Shown piece after piece: positions 12,031-23,068 of a stretch of DNA of 64,000 nt. The stretch comes from Trachythela sp. YZ-2020. Its lineage: Eukaryota; Cnidaria; Anthozoa; Malacalcyonacea; Clavulariidae. The stretch spans positions 1 through 64,000 of the forward strand of contig JADLSH010000103.1 in NCBI GenBank assembly GCA_016169945.1, read 5' to 3'. The notes beneath the pieces are model-generated. The model did no database searches. It was given only the letters and a program-made list of their open reading frames with translations, and was not told the DNA's origin. Position 1 is the stretch's first letter; the number at the start of each line of letters is the position of its first letter. The translations under genes and the position numbers were made by a program.

Positions 12031-12660
12031 GGTGTGTTATTATATCGAACAAAACATTTATAACATAAAACTTTTTCTAAGCGAGAATGATACAACAACA
12101 TTGCGATAAAACTACCTGGAAACCATCAAACAAAGATGTTTTATATCAATCACTCGATAAGGGAAAAGGCTGTAACAATCTTCGACCGAAGTGGTTTTGA
12201 AACTCGTCATAGTATGTGCGTAAGTAACCACCAAAACGAGAGTAGCATAAAAATTTACTGCAAGACGGATCAAAATACAAAAGCAAGATGGAAGACAGCT
12301 CGTGATAGAAAGTAGCGAGAAAGTGTAAACAGATGCTGCTTCTTCACTTCATTTGACAGATTCGCAAGGAAAGTCTCTCCTGAAAGATTTCCCTGTACAA
12401 ACTGCACATAATCAGAACGCAAAGCAGTTTAACTTTTTTAACTGTAAAGTTTAATTATTTCATTAGCTAAATAATATAGAAAGTGAGATGACTGTCGTTT
12501 TTACACTTGTTGTGTTAAATTTTAAGTGGCAAATGTTGTATCAATCTGAAAATGGTATTCTTGTTGTTCATTATATTTCTTTTTTATATTTTGGTTTAGC
12601 ATTTTTTTCTACCGGACGCCAGTCTGGGCATTCTTATCTGTTGTCTTGAGCATATAAGAA

Positions 12661-12780
12661 AACAATTATTGGATTCAGCTGACGGAAGATATCAAGAATT
12701 TTTCATACCTTGGTCAATGTTATATTGACCTCGGTCTAAATAATTCTTGATATCATGCTCAGCCTCATCCAATAATTGTT
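12661..12780. repeat. AACAATTATTGG-family foldback, copy 1
   Basis: Inverted arms begin aacaattattgg and end ccaataattgtt. The inner parts share ...gatatcaagaatt / aattcttgatatc. A second member with the same ends and the same order of inner blocks lies at 34362-34509, inside an intron of the KDZ-like gene. This makes it a dispersed family. Confidence 0.7.
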
Positions 12781-12944
12781 TATTAGATAGATAGATTATT
12801 TTAATCAAATCACATTGCAGTATTGCAGCTGAATTGTGTGAGTTATTACAACCAATGAGAAATTACAAGTATTAAAAATAAGTATGTACAAGTGAGATTA
12901 AAAAGTTAAAAGAGATATTAAAATACACAAAGCTAAAGTTTTAT
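12781..12944. other. No recognisable gene
   Basis: Short AT-rich spacer between a foldback and the end of the LINE fragment. Confidence 0.4.
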
Positions 12945-15288
12945 TCTAATGCATTATATATATTACTACTAGAGATAAGAAAGGAATTTAAGAAACGTTG
13001 TGTTTTTGTAAGCGGAACATCAAGCTTTCTTTGATTCCGCAAGTTATAATCAATGTAATCAATAGTGTCAGGAATTAAATAATTGAGCCTACAGGTTTGT
13101 TCAGCTAGTAAGCTCTTCTTGATGTTCGTCAACTGACTTAATTTTGGCCCGAGATAAGGCATCATGATACGGGATGCCTGGGAAAATACAACCCAAGGCT
13201 CTCTTCTGCACTCGCTCCAATTCATCACGGAGATATTTCGGTAAGGCATGATGGAAAGCCGGACAAGCATAAGGCCTGCTCTGGGGTCTTAACTCGCCTT
13301 AAATCGCAGATAAAAATTGGCAAAGATTCTCTTAAATCGCTTAAACTCGCACTAAATCGCCTAAACTCGCCAATATATAAATCGCCATACTATATACAGT
13401 GTAAACACCCTTTCCTCAGGAGAGGAGGGTTCTGGTTGTATATTTCAGATAAGATTAGGAGGGGGCTTATCGAAGGGGGCTTGCTGGAGAGAGGGAGCTT
13501 AGCCGAAACACGGCAAGTTACATGGATATTGATTATAACCAAACACAGTAATGCACTAGTCATTGGAGAGCCCTGCACCCCCCTACCCCGGGAACAGCGG
13601 GCATTAGATAAAGGGTGTGTCCTAAATCATCCAACCCCCGCTATACTGTATGACTTCTTACTAGTCTAAACATGACTGAAGTCCCCTGCTACCCGGGCAC
13701 CAAAAATGAAGGCTACCACAATAATTGCTTTTAAAATTCAGCAAACTATTCTAAAATTTCCCCAATTTTGATCTTTGGAGGCCAAACATGCTGTCTAATG
13801 CCCAAGTACCAAGGCATAACAGATTGGTGCATAAGTTACATACTATCAAGCATATAGTTATATAATATGACATAGGAAGTTTATAGGAACCCTTATATTC
13901 AAACGGAAAAAAGTCAGGATGGCAAGAATCAGTCTGTTTTCAACATTTTATCTATTTCGATGAGTATAATTAATATACCAATATTGTGACATCAACTTCC
14001 AGAACAATTCATCAATTGTTTTGTTTTCCTTTATTGAAAATAGTGCAGGGCCTATAACTTTTAGGGTAGATGGCTTAATAGAGTAGATATATAATGCTCT
14101 AGCTTTGGCACAGTTCCTTTCCTTCATTACGTACAAGTGCTGAATTGCAGTGCCAGTAGTGAAAAACATTTAATATTTTATATCAACAGTGTTGAAACTT
14201 GCATAAATTGATAAACCACAGCATGATCCTAGTCAACTTTTATAGTCAACATTGTCCGGTTTATATCGTCTTATAAAGATCCAGGGTCGATACCATGAAT
14301 TCAGTTAAATACTTCATGTTGTTAGCTACTGCAAATAAGGAAGCCTTCTCTCAGGCTATCCAGCGGAAAGATATTATTAAACTCTATGAAACTTTATGTA
14401 AACTAAATTTTAACATTAGTGAATTATTGTAAATACTGCACTATATTATATCGAGGGGAATTGAAATAAATACTAATCAATGTTAAGTTTTAGTTATTAA
14501 CTAAACACATGAAAATGAAATACTATATTTGCAACGTGAATTCAAGCTTACTTGGTAAGTTTAACACACATGTAAATAGTAAATTCGTTTGAATAACTAT
14601 AATGTATTGTCACATTGGAACATGCATGATCACAGTTTTAATATATTCTGTGCCCTTGGAATTTCCAAGATATTGACACGGCATTCTCAAAATATAGGCT
14701 AGCAACCCCGTAGGGTGCACTAAAACTTCTCGTTCCTACACTCCAGCCACAACCCTGATTTTTTAGATTTCCAATTGATTGTGGTTCCAGGCCTGAACTT
14801 AGTAATATGTATTAGTGTGCAATTCAATTTAAAAATACATGTTATTATATACTGGTTTATGTTCTTCATTGTATTAATTCCAGTAATTTGGTGGTATAAC
14901 AAGCAAATTAATAATAAGTTTCACCTGGGTCTTGTTTACGTGACAGTCTAACCAGACCCCCTGGGGTGTGGGTGGAGCAGTGGTGTTCTTTCAAAGTACA
15001 TGTACTATGCACTATTATAATTATGTATTATTACTGTATTTTGCTTAAAGTCTATACTTGCATATTTAATTACCATGTATTTTTTCTTAAATCGCCTTAA
15101 ATCGCCCTAAAACGCCATAAAACGCATTACCTAAAAGTTGCGTTTTTCTTAAATCGCCTATAAACTCGCCTTAACTCGCATTATCTCGCGGCGAGTTAAG
15201 GCGAGTTAAGATCCCAGAGCAGGCCTAGCATAGTTCAAAGATGACCTGATACATGTACAGTAGTAAAACACTAGTTCAGTTGGTATTA
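12945..15288 (-). pseudogene. LINE ORF2 C-terminal fragment, split by an insertion
   Basis: Minus-strand reading across the junctions of the 13272-15226 insertion restores a LINE C-terminal sequence. It contains FYYCTCIRSSLNYACPAF and HHALPKYLRDELERVQKRAL, then FPGIPYHDALSRA. A frameshift near 13135 follows, and then KKSLLAEQTCRLNYLIPD up to the stop near 12945. The YACPxFHHxLP block is diagnostic of the region after the RT domain in CR1/L2-like elements. Only about 420 bp of LINE remain (12945-13271 and 15233-15288). Confidence 0.8.
13272..15226. mobile_element. 1955-bp TIR element with 6-bp target duplication
   Basis: Terminal inverted repeats start aggcctgctctgggg and (reverse complement of the right end) aggcctgctctggga, and both continue into ttaactcgcc. 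The 6-bp duplication agcata occurs at 13266-13271 and 15227-15232. Removing the element and one copy restores the reading frame of the host LINE, which fixes the duplication length. Both subterminal regions are packed with ttaaatcgcc/ttaaactcgcc units (13285-13385 and 15085-15200). No transposase is recognisable inside. Superfamily not assigned; 6-bp duplications are reported for groups such as Dada and IS3EU. Confidence 0.85.
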
Positions 15289-15293
15289 TTATT

Positions 15294-15420
15294 ATTAATT
15301 TGGAAGCGAGTCTGCAGGGACGTCGTTTAAGAAAAAACATCTATCTTGTTATTATGATTAATTTGGAAGCGAGTCTGCAGGGACGTAGTTTAAGAAAAAA
15401 ACATCTATCTTGTCGTTCTA
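15294..15420. repeat. 63-bp unit, two tandem copies
   Basis: The unit containing atttggaagcgagtctgcag occurs at about 15297 and 15360. The copies are nearly identical, so the duplication is recent. No coding role is seen. Confidence 0.7.
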
Positions 15421-16750
15421 AGTTTGTAGCAAATACTAGCAAAAGTACTGCCACATTCCGGATAGGTGCACCATACATAGTAGCGCACAGGCCATGTATG
15501 TATAAGTCATATAAATTAACATAGTAGATACATATATATATATCGCCACTTGATGATCGCTTATTGCGTGAAACAGGCTGTAGTGGATGCCTTGAGGTAA
15601 GCGAAAACTATATATAAACATTCCTCCAAAAATGGACGTTGCCATTACGGAGGGGAGCTGACTCGTTTCCGAACCAGCTCAGCAAATTCATGGCGTGACT
15701 GTGTCATTCTCCTAGCCGGATAAATAGATAGTTTCACGTTGACACGTGTTTTAATTACGTCACAACGTTACTTGTTTCGGGCTCCCAAATATGTGGGATT
15801 TTACACAAATTTATATGTTTAAAGCTGATATCTTCCAAACCAAGTATATTAGTGAAATAATGTAAAATAACTTATAAGCTACCTTTTTCATGAGATTACT
15901 TAAATAATTATTTAAAAAATTATTTATAGATAGATGGATTCTAGTGAGCAATTCTAGTAACAAACGACTAAACATTTTTTTCGTTAAAGATAGATGGATT
16001 GTTTCAGTAACAAATTGTGTGTTCCTTTGAAATCGCCAATTTAAAACATGCATAATCTATTTTCATTTGACATCTATTGAGCGCACGCTACACTGGTCTC
16101 ATGTTTCCCACCTTATCATGCATCGACAGTCGTGCATATAATATAATAAGAGTGATTCACTGCATGATGTCTTAAGCTAATATACGAAACATCACTTTGA
16201 AAAATGCACTTCTATAGATATCTGTGTGTATTGTTCTACTTTAAGTATTATGCTAGGCTATTATTTTCATTATCAGAATAGAGCAAGAGTGCCAAATATT
16301 ATGACTGCGAAACTGAGAGAGAACATTGTCAATTATGTAAAAGTCAGTTAGTTACCTCAAAACAAGGCTTTTATATCCAAATACAGAATGAAATTTAGCG
16401 ACTACAATTGTTGGAACTTGTTAAATTCAACCTATGTTTTATCAATTTGCATAAAACTTGCACTGTTTATTTTGAAAATATATTTCCGACTAGCTGGAAA
16501 GTTGCGCTCGAAAGATACAACTTGAACATTTAAATGCCAACACCCCACCACACGCGAATTAGAAAACGTAAATTAATATTGTCGTATGGGTATGGTAGGC
16601 GATATTAAAACATTTCGTAGACGTTGTTTACGTTTGAATGAAAATAGTTTTATAGCAACATGTTGCATATGGCAAATGCTAAACGAAGGGGTTTGCTGCT
16701 ATTAAACGTCAATTTTGAAGTCTATTGTATATTACTTAAATAAATCCTAC
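15421..16750. other. No recognisable gene
   Basis: AT-rich intergenic or intronic DNA, probably the downstream intron of the YWTD exon that starts at 16751. A short (TA)n tract lies near 15530. No motif-bearing frame was found. Confidence 0.4.
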
Positions 16751-17136
16751 CTTCAGGTTGCCGAGATCTGTCCACGACGATAAGATGCCAAAGGAAGGAG
16801 CCCTTAGGTGACGGAATATAACGCGATATATTTCTGTTGAATACCTTCATTTCAACAATGTCAGATGACCCTTGTTTCTGAAAGTACAGTGAATTTTCAA
16901 ATATGTCCAATGGATAAAGATAAACTGAACCATAACTGAATATTTTACTCTTGTTCCCACCATCATAATCCATTGAAAACATCTCACCACCCGAGTTGAT
17001 CAAGTACACTCGCTTGTTGACGTAATCTAGAGTTATAGCGGTATACCAACTGCCGCTACTTAAAAATTTTTTGTTCTTGTCAATCAAACGTCCTCGCCAC
17101 ACGCGTTCAAGCACACGTTCAGTCCAAAATAAGTAT
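16751..17136 (-). CDS. LDL-receptor/LRP-type YWTD beta-propeller exon
   Basis: One 386-bp exon encodes part of a YWTD (LDLR class B) six-bladed propeller, as found in LDLR, LRP and nidogen-type extracellular receptors. The minus strand opens with a pyrimidine tract plus AG. Then comes YLFWTE, a blade signature, followed by a basic linker, ITLDYVNKRVYLINS (the blade-defining ALD-x-LYW pattern) and MFSMDYDGGN. Another blade, with YPLDIFENSLYFQ, then IVVDRSRQP, is followed by the donor CCTGAAG/gtagga. The frame is open throughout with no lesions, unlike the transposon relics around it. Flanking exons must lie beyond long introns. The propeller would sit outside the cell or in the endosome lumen and bind ligand. 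Exact orthologue unknown. Confidence 0.75.
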
Positions 17137-19155
17137 CTAAAACAAAGAAGAAGGATTTGTAAATAATCGTTTTTAATAAGGAAGTTAAAAACTGGTGTTA
17201 CCATGCATACTTCGTAAAGTTGTTGAACAGAAACAGCGGTTCAAATTAGGTAATTTACTAGCAATTAAAATTAGACTATCTAACTGTAACCAATAGTAAA
17301 TAGGTAATATCCTGAAATTCCTATATATTATATATTTTACATTGCTGTCGCGAACAAATATATTATTCTTGTTGCTATACAGCTAATTCATTAAAGATTA
17401 TCCTTCGACACATTCAACTTGAAATCTTAAATACTAAGAGCGAAAAGCACAATTGGACCGCACGGTGTTTGCTGCATGGCTGCATGCACGCGGTATTTTG
17501 ACATTATTACTCGCTGTAATAACTCGCGCCAAACGCCGTGCGTTCTCAATGTGCTTAACGAGCTTAGAGTTAAAGGTTAAAAGTTAAATGTTTACGGTTT
17601 AGAGTTCCGATGGACAAGTGGACAACCTCTTTAACATAATTATCTGTATACAGAACAGTGATAAAACATGCAAAGTACAATATGATTTTGAAATCAACTA
17701 TACAGTCTGCAGTGTAGGTTGCGCACGAGAGCAAATTGATAACAACACGGTTACAACCAGGGGACTTTAAACTCATATAGATGTAATTTCATGACGTTCC
17801 GTGCAATAATGGCAACGAATATGCGTTGACAAAGAGGCCACATGTGAAAACGCCTCACAAAGAATTTCGTAAATGAAACTACAAACTTGCAAACAAAAAC
17901 AAGTGAATTCGCGTTTTGACTGAGGATTGCATAATCTTTCTATTTTCAAATTTACATATTGTTGGGTTAGTCTCGCAAAATGTCCGTTCTGCAATTAATA
18001 GACCTAAAAATGATTGCAGCAAAATATAGAATGTGTTTATTCTGTTATGTGTTCATTTCTACGACTTAATTCACTGTGTATATCTATAATAATTTCTACT
18101 AACACAAAATTTCATCCATATATAAGCCCTCCATGCATATAGCCAATTAAAAAAATGCTTACGAATGAACATAAGCCCTGAGATGGGACAAAATGCCCGA
18201 AAAAAAGCGTGAAAAAGGTACGAGAAAATACTGCGCGAAAACGAAAGCGCAATAAAAGGCGCATATAAAAATTTATATTATAAATAATATCTAACGAGCA
18301 ATTTGATTGGCTAATTGCGCGTGCTTTATGATGCAATAAAGCACGGCCACTGTTTTGAATTTTCTCACTTCGTCCCCGTTTGTTAAATTTTCCTCGGAAT
18401 TGTCAATAGTACAATACAATGTGAACAAAATTATAATACTTTTAAATCCAAAGTCTGACAGAAAGCAAGAAAAAGTAGACCTAAACGAGAAGGAAAAAGC
18501 CAGCCAACAAATGACAACGGGACATAAACGGCGAATAAAGATTCGTATAGCTGTTTCTGAGTTTGAAATATACTTTTTTGCTTGAAAGTTCGCATTCAAC
18601 GGCGACAAGAAACTCGAAAATCTGTGCTATTTTGACATTCAAAGGTTCAAAAACTCTATTTAAACACAAACCCAACCAAATTTATCCACATTCTATGCAA
18701 AAAATTAAAATTAACCATTTTGGCATTGATTTATATAACACTATGTCTATAGTTTTTAAGCTGTCAAGATTCAACGACAAAAACCTACACAAATACGACT
18801 TGTTTATGGATTTCTTGACAGTTTGTCTGAGAAAATATTTTTAGCACCAGCCATTGAACAACAAAAAAAAACACAACAAAAACATTCAAACAGTACCTTC
18901 AAACAAAAACAGCCTGATATATTTGGTTCAAGATAAAAAATCCAATTTGACAGCCAATGTCGTCAAAGCAGTTTGACAAAAACCTTCGCTTTTATACCGA
19001 ATCCAGGACAAAAATGAAACAGAACAACGAAAAACCAATCCGTTTATCATTGTGGACTATTTTTGAAAAATTTCAACAGTTTTTGTGCCTTTTTAATCCC
19101 TAATTTTTATTGAATTGCACGTTTTTCGCTCCTCCGCCGGCCATAATTCAAGCTT
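17137..19155. other. No recognisable gene; one small palindrome
   Basis: AT-rich, probably the upstream intron of the YWTD exon. A weak palindrome (gcacggtgtttg ... caaacgccgtgc) spans about 17460-17542. Overlapping short frames on both strands at 18290-18850 look like chance. Confidence 0.4.
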
Positions 19156-19163
19156 GTAGTTGT

Positions 19164-19888
19164 CAGTGTTACCACTCCGAAATTTCACCAAACCCCAGAT
19201 TCGACCAAAAAGATGAAAAAATACGCCAGATTTCATAAAAAATACCCCAGGTCAAACAAACAAGCTGGATGTGGTCTGATTAGGGACGCGTAGGCTACTG
19301 AAGAGCTTGAAAATGATACTTTCGGCCACTGCAGTCCACGAAATACCGTAAACATTATATTAATGATTAATATTTAATAATTTTATGATCCAGGCCGGCA
19401 TCTAATTAACGCGATGTATATATATTGTCAAATCATATATGGTCAAATCGAATCGATTAACATGGCGATTGATGAATTGATAATATATTTTGTGCCCTTT
19501 GTACTTTGCCACCCATGCACATTGCACATGCATTGCGATATTTGCGACGAAAACATGTGCAAAAAATGTCCACGTGCACCACGGTGCATGTACAGCACGT
19601 GTGAACTAATACTTAGCCTGCCTGCCTAACTTGGATTTTGAACTTGCGGGTTTAGTAGGTTTACTATAATTATATTCCTAATTAGCTCTAAAGAGATTGT
19701 TTTCGTAACCTTATACGGTAAGGATATCCATATTTAGACAGGTTTTCAACAAAGTCGTGTGCGTTTTCGAAACCAGGAATTTCACTTGGGTTTTCGGGCA
19801 AAATTACCCCAGACTTTTGAACCAAAACCCCAGAAAATTGTCAAAAACCCCCAGATCTAGCGGAAAAACCCAATGGCTGGCAACACTG
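19164..19888. mobile_element. hAT-like non-autonomous element (725 bp)
   Basis: The ends cagtgttaccactcc and (reverse complement) cagtgttgccagcca are bounded by a perfect 8-bp target duplication, gtagttgt, at 19156-19163 and 19889-19896. The subterminal parts carry repeated ccccag motifs (five or more). The duplication length and CAGTG-type ends are standard for hAT. No transposase is present. Confidence 0.85.
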
Positions 19889-19896
19889 GTAGTTGT

Positions 19897-20342
19897 TGCC
19901 AAGCAATGAAAACAGTCAAAAGGTTGCGAGTGACATCAGTGATTACATGTTAGGAGAATATCAATATTGATTTTTGAACAAAATTTTTTAGTGTGCTTAT
20001 ATACCACAAATAGAAAAACTCGTCTTGTGCCTTTATGGTGTGATAAAGCACTCGGGGAACGTTGGGAGAACACTCGAGAAGCGTGTAAAACACTCACAAC
20101 TATTTTTTTTCTGGTGACCGTGAGAAACATCCAAGAATTTGTAGAAGAGGAATATTGGTTCAAATACTGATAAACTGCAAAGAATACAGCATACTTGAAT
20201 AGTTCATTTCAATATACGTTCTTTTAGGATGACAACATTTTAGCGAAGGATTTGGTAATGAAGCATAAACCTCGTATATTTGACCAGTGAAAGTCTCGTT
20301 AAAGCTAGACAGTCCTGTCAATGATGTTGATGTATACATACA
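19897..20342. other. No recognisable gene
   Basis: Spacer between the hAT element and the LINE. The true 5' end of the LINE may lie in this stretch but cannot be fixed without a second copy. Confidence 0.4.
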
Positions 20343-20388
20343 CTAGACATAGCGGTATGCAGATACGCTAGACATAGCGGTATGCAGA
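20343..20388 (+). repeat. 25-bp tandem repeat upstream of LINE ORF1
   Basis: ctagacatagcggtatgcag occurs at 20343 and 20368, with period 25 and two copies. It is placed where the LINE 5' UTR and its internal promoter should be. A promoter role is inference only. Confidence 0.5.
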
Positions 20389-20492
20389 CGTGCTTTCTGG
20401 TGCTCCGCTTGTGCGAGAAAAAAGTACTGTATTTTATTTCTGAAAGTTATATAATCAAACAAATATCTTCAGTTTATGTGTGATTATTTTAA

Positions 20493-21238
20493 ATGCCACC
20501 AAAAAAGAAAAAGAATAAACCGAAACCAAGCATCGTTGAAGAAATGGCGTCGCCCGACACGAAGTCAAATCTAGAAGCTATCCTGGACGAGCGCTTCAAA
20601 CAGCAGTCAGAACAGCTAAATGATCTATTTCTAAAATTCTCAAAATCAACTAAAACTGACTTGGATGGAATAAGAAAAAGTCAGGAGTTTTTGAGTTCTA
20701 AATTCGACGATCTGGCTAATTCAGTGAAGGAGCTTCGAGCTGAAAACGACAACCTACCAACCATGGTATTCCCGTTAGCAATGACGAAAATACTAACGCA
20801 GTTATACAAAATGTTGTCAAACTCGCCGACCCGTCAATGGCATTTGAGCAAAATGAAATCTCAATCAGTCATCGTTTGCCTACTCGTGAAGGGCAAATAC
20901 CACCAATAATAGTTAAATTCGTGCGAAGAGATGTGAGGGACAAAATCTATAATATGAGACGTAATCTATCTTCAAAGAGTGCATCAGACCTTGGATTTAA
21001 TGATCATTCCCGAATTTACATCAACGAAAGCCTTACACAACAATCCAGAGATTTGCTTAGAGCAGTCAAAGCTTTTAAACGGGACCATCATTATAAATAT
21101 GTCTGGACGAAGCATGGCAAAGTTTTGCTGAAGAAAGAAGCCAACCCATCATCTCAAGTTTCGACCTTCTTTACATTGAAAGATTTTGAACGCTTCAAAG
21201 CAAATCCAAACTTTCGCCAACGACCATCCAACTCTTAA
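20493..21238 (+). pseudogene. LINE ORF1 (RNA-binding protein), frameshifted
   Basis: ORF1 proteins of such LINEs bind the element RNA and form its RNP. The start MPPKKKKNKPKP is strongly basic. It is followed by a heptad-like segment (about residues 25-85, ending near SVKELRAEN) that looks like a coiled coil. The frame then breaks near 20755 and resumes in another frame with NHGIPVSNDENTNAVIQNV, ISISHRLPT, IIVKFVRRDVRDKIY and YINESLTQQSRDLLR to the stop at 21238. The missing stretch is where relatives have a short linker before an IHGIP-like block, so a small deletion plus frame change is likely. ORF2 begins 46 bp downstream. Confidence 0.75.
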
Positions 21239-21671
21239 GGATAAGTCTATTTTAACTTGTCGTTAATTAATTTGTTTTTTCAATATGTCTGAAATGTTTA
21301 ATTTGCCTTTTTGTCATCTTGACGATGATGAATTTGACCTAGTATTATACGAATTCACAAATGGCCCTGTACGTTTTGATGAAGATAGGTTATCCTGCAT
21401 GGTGTTTAACCCGCTGCTATTTGACTCAAACAATAATCTTGCTTTATGTTCTGATTTAGATGCCGATTCTAATTTCTATTCAAATGTATCCCTGAGCTGC
21501 GATTATTACACGGAAAACAAATTGAACAATTCTTTGTCGAGTATAGTACCGTCGCCGAATAAATGTTTTTCTCTTTTCCATCTAAATATTCGAAGCCTAC
21601 CTCGTAACTTTGACAATTTATTAAGTTTACTTGCCAATGTTAAACACCAGTTTTCCGTTATTGGCATTTCG

Positions 21672-23068
21672 GCAGGGCCGTAGTGAGGGGGGGTATTGGG
21701 GGGGTGACGCACCCCCCCCCCAACTTTTTCGAAATTGGAATATTCGGAAAATTGAGTTACTCATTCGGAAAACTACGGCAACATTGGATAAACAAAATCT
21801 AAGTCAGTAAACAGCAAGAGTGTTTACAAAAAGAACAAAATCCTAACATTCCCATTATCGCATGGATAAGAAATCTATATTTGTCGGTTTATTAAATGCA
21901 TGACACCTTTTGCTTTGTCTAGTGTCTATTATTTCCGGATTTTAAACAGGCTCACGACCGCGCAGGGTGTCCGTTTTCACTTTTCCGCAATCTGGCCAAT
22001 TTCCGTAAAAAACGTTGTTGAGGAACTTTTCACAAATCACAATTCACGTGCATTATCCAAATATCGAGTTTTGTTTAACGTTATGTCTCCGAAAAAGAAA
22101 TGCTTTAAAGTAGAATGTCTCGTTTGTCACGCTACATTTGACTCGGACTGTCCGAGGAAACACAACGAATTGTGTCATACATAGCACTCATCTGAAAGCG
22201 CACAAGCATATTTGGTTTAAAGTCGCTGGCGCACCAGATAACCCATTTAAGGTGCGTTTTATAATTACATTTTGTTACTTTTTAAGAAGTAGTTAGGTAG
22301 TAGTTCAGTTATGAGTCTATACCTATGATGAGTAAATCGATATTGGGCTTAACAGTTGGTCCCGAAGACGACTGAATTAGCGCAAAACGTTGCCGTTGTG
22401 AGTCTGGCAGTCTGTGTGGTTGCCTGGTTTACCGGTTTATTAAATATGATTGGTTTATACAATCATACATTTCGTGAATAGGAAGAGTAGGACATGACTA
22501 ACATGAGGATATTAGTCACATTACTCTCTTGGAAATCCTATTCCCGTTGATGAATCGTATAATTTTTGCATTACGATTTATGCTCTTTTTAATTAGAATA
22601 AATGTATAGACGATTAGACGTATATAGTATACCGACTCCGCGGCACCGCGTGAAAACTGCAATAACTGGCTTACTTATCAATTTAACTCAGAGTCAGTAA
22701 CTCTAAAAAGCAATTGTTATTACAAATTAACTATCATAGGGACATAGCAATAATTACGATAATATCGGATGTGAGAAAGAACTGATACAATCATAGTATT
22801 TTACTTTAGTTAACATTAATTCGGTTTACTACACTACACAAATGTAGAAATGTGCAGGCAAATTCATTACTGCTCTTAGAATGCGGGAAATGCCATTTCC
22901 GAGATCCTATAATTGAAAATTTCCCGGGGGAACATGCCTCCGAACCCCCCTAGGTTAACGCCCCTAGGTTACGGCGCGTACCCCTACTTATTCGGAAAAC
23001 AATTGTGTGATTCGGAAATTTTCGACTTACACCCCCCCCCAACTTTTACCTGCTAGCTACGGCCCTGC
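21672..23068 (+). mobile_element. 1.4-kb DNA transposon inserted in LINE ORF2
   Basis: The inverted ends gcagggccgtag (21672-21683) and ctacggccctgc (23057-23068) are perfect over 12 bp. The 4-bp duplication ttcg flanks them at 21668-21671 and 23069-23072; 5 bp is possible if the first base is counted outside. The junction restores GGC ATT TCG GAA ACC TGG in the LINE. Poly-G/C tracts next to both ends resemble those of the hAT-like MITEs elsewhere in the window. Inside is a remnant of a zinc-finger protein (22083-22250). A short duplication argues against hAT proper, so the superfamily is left open. Confidence 0.85.
22083..22250 (+). pseudogene. N-terminal transposase remnant with C2H2 finger
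   Basis: An ATG at 22083 opens MSPKKKCFKVECLVCHATFD, which continues to KHNELCH. That is a C-x2-C...H-x4-H zinc finger of the kind found at the start of ZMYM1/hAT-like transposases. A stop follows at 22184. Just downstream, in another frame, VAGAPDNPFK matches the next conserved block of those proteins (GAPxNPF). The remainder of the transposase is gone. The assignment rests on two short blocks only. Confidence 0.45.
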
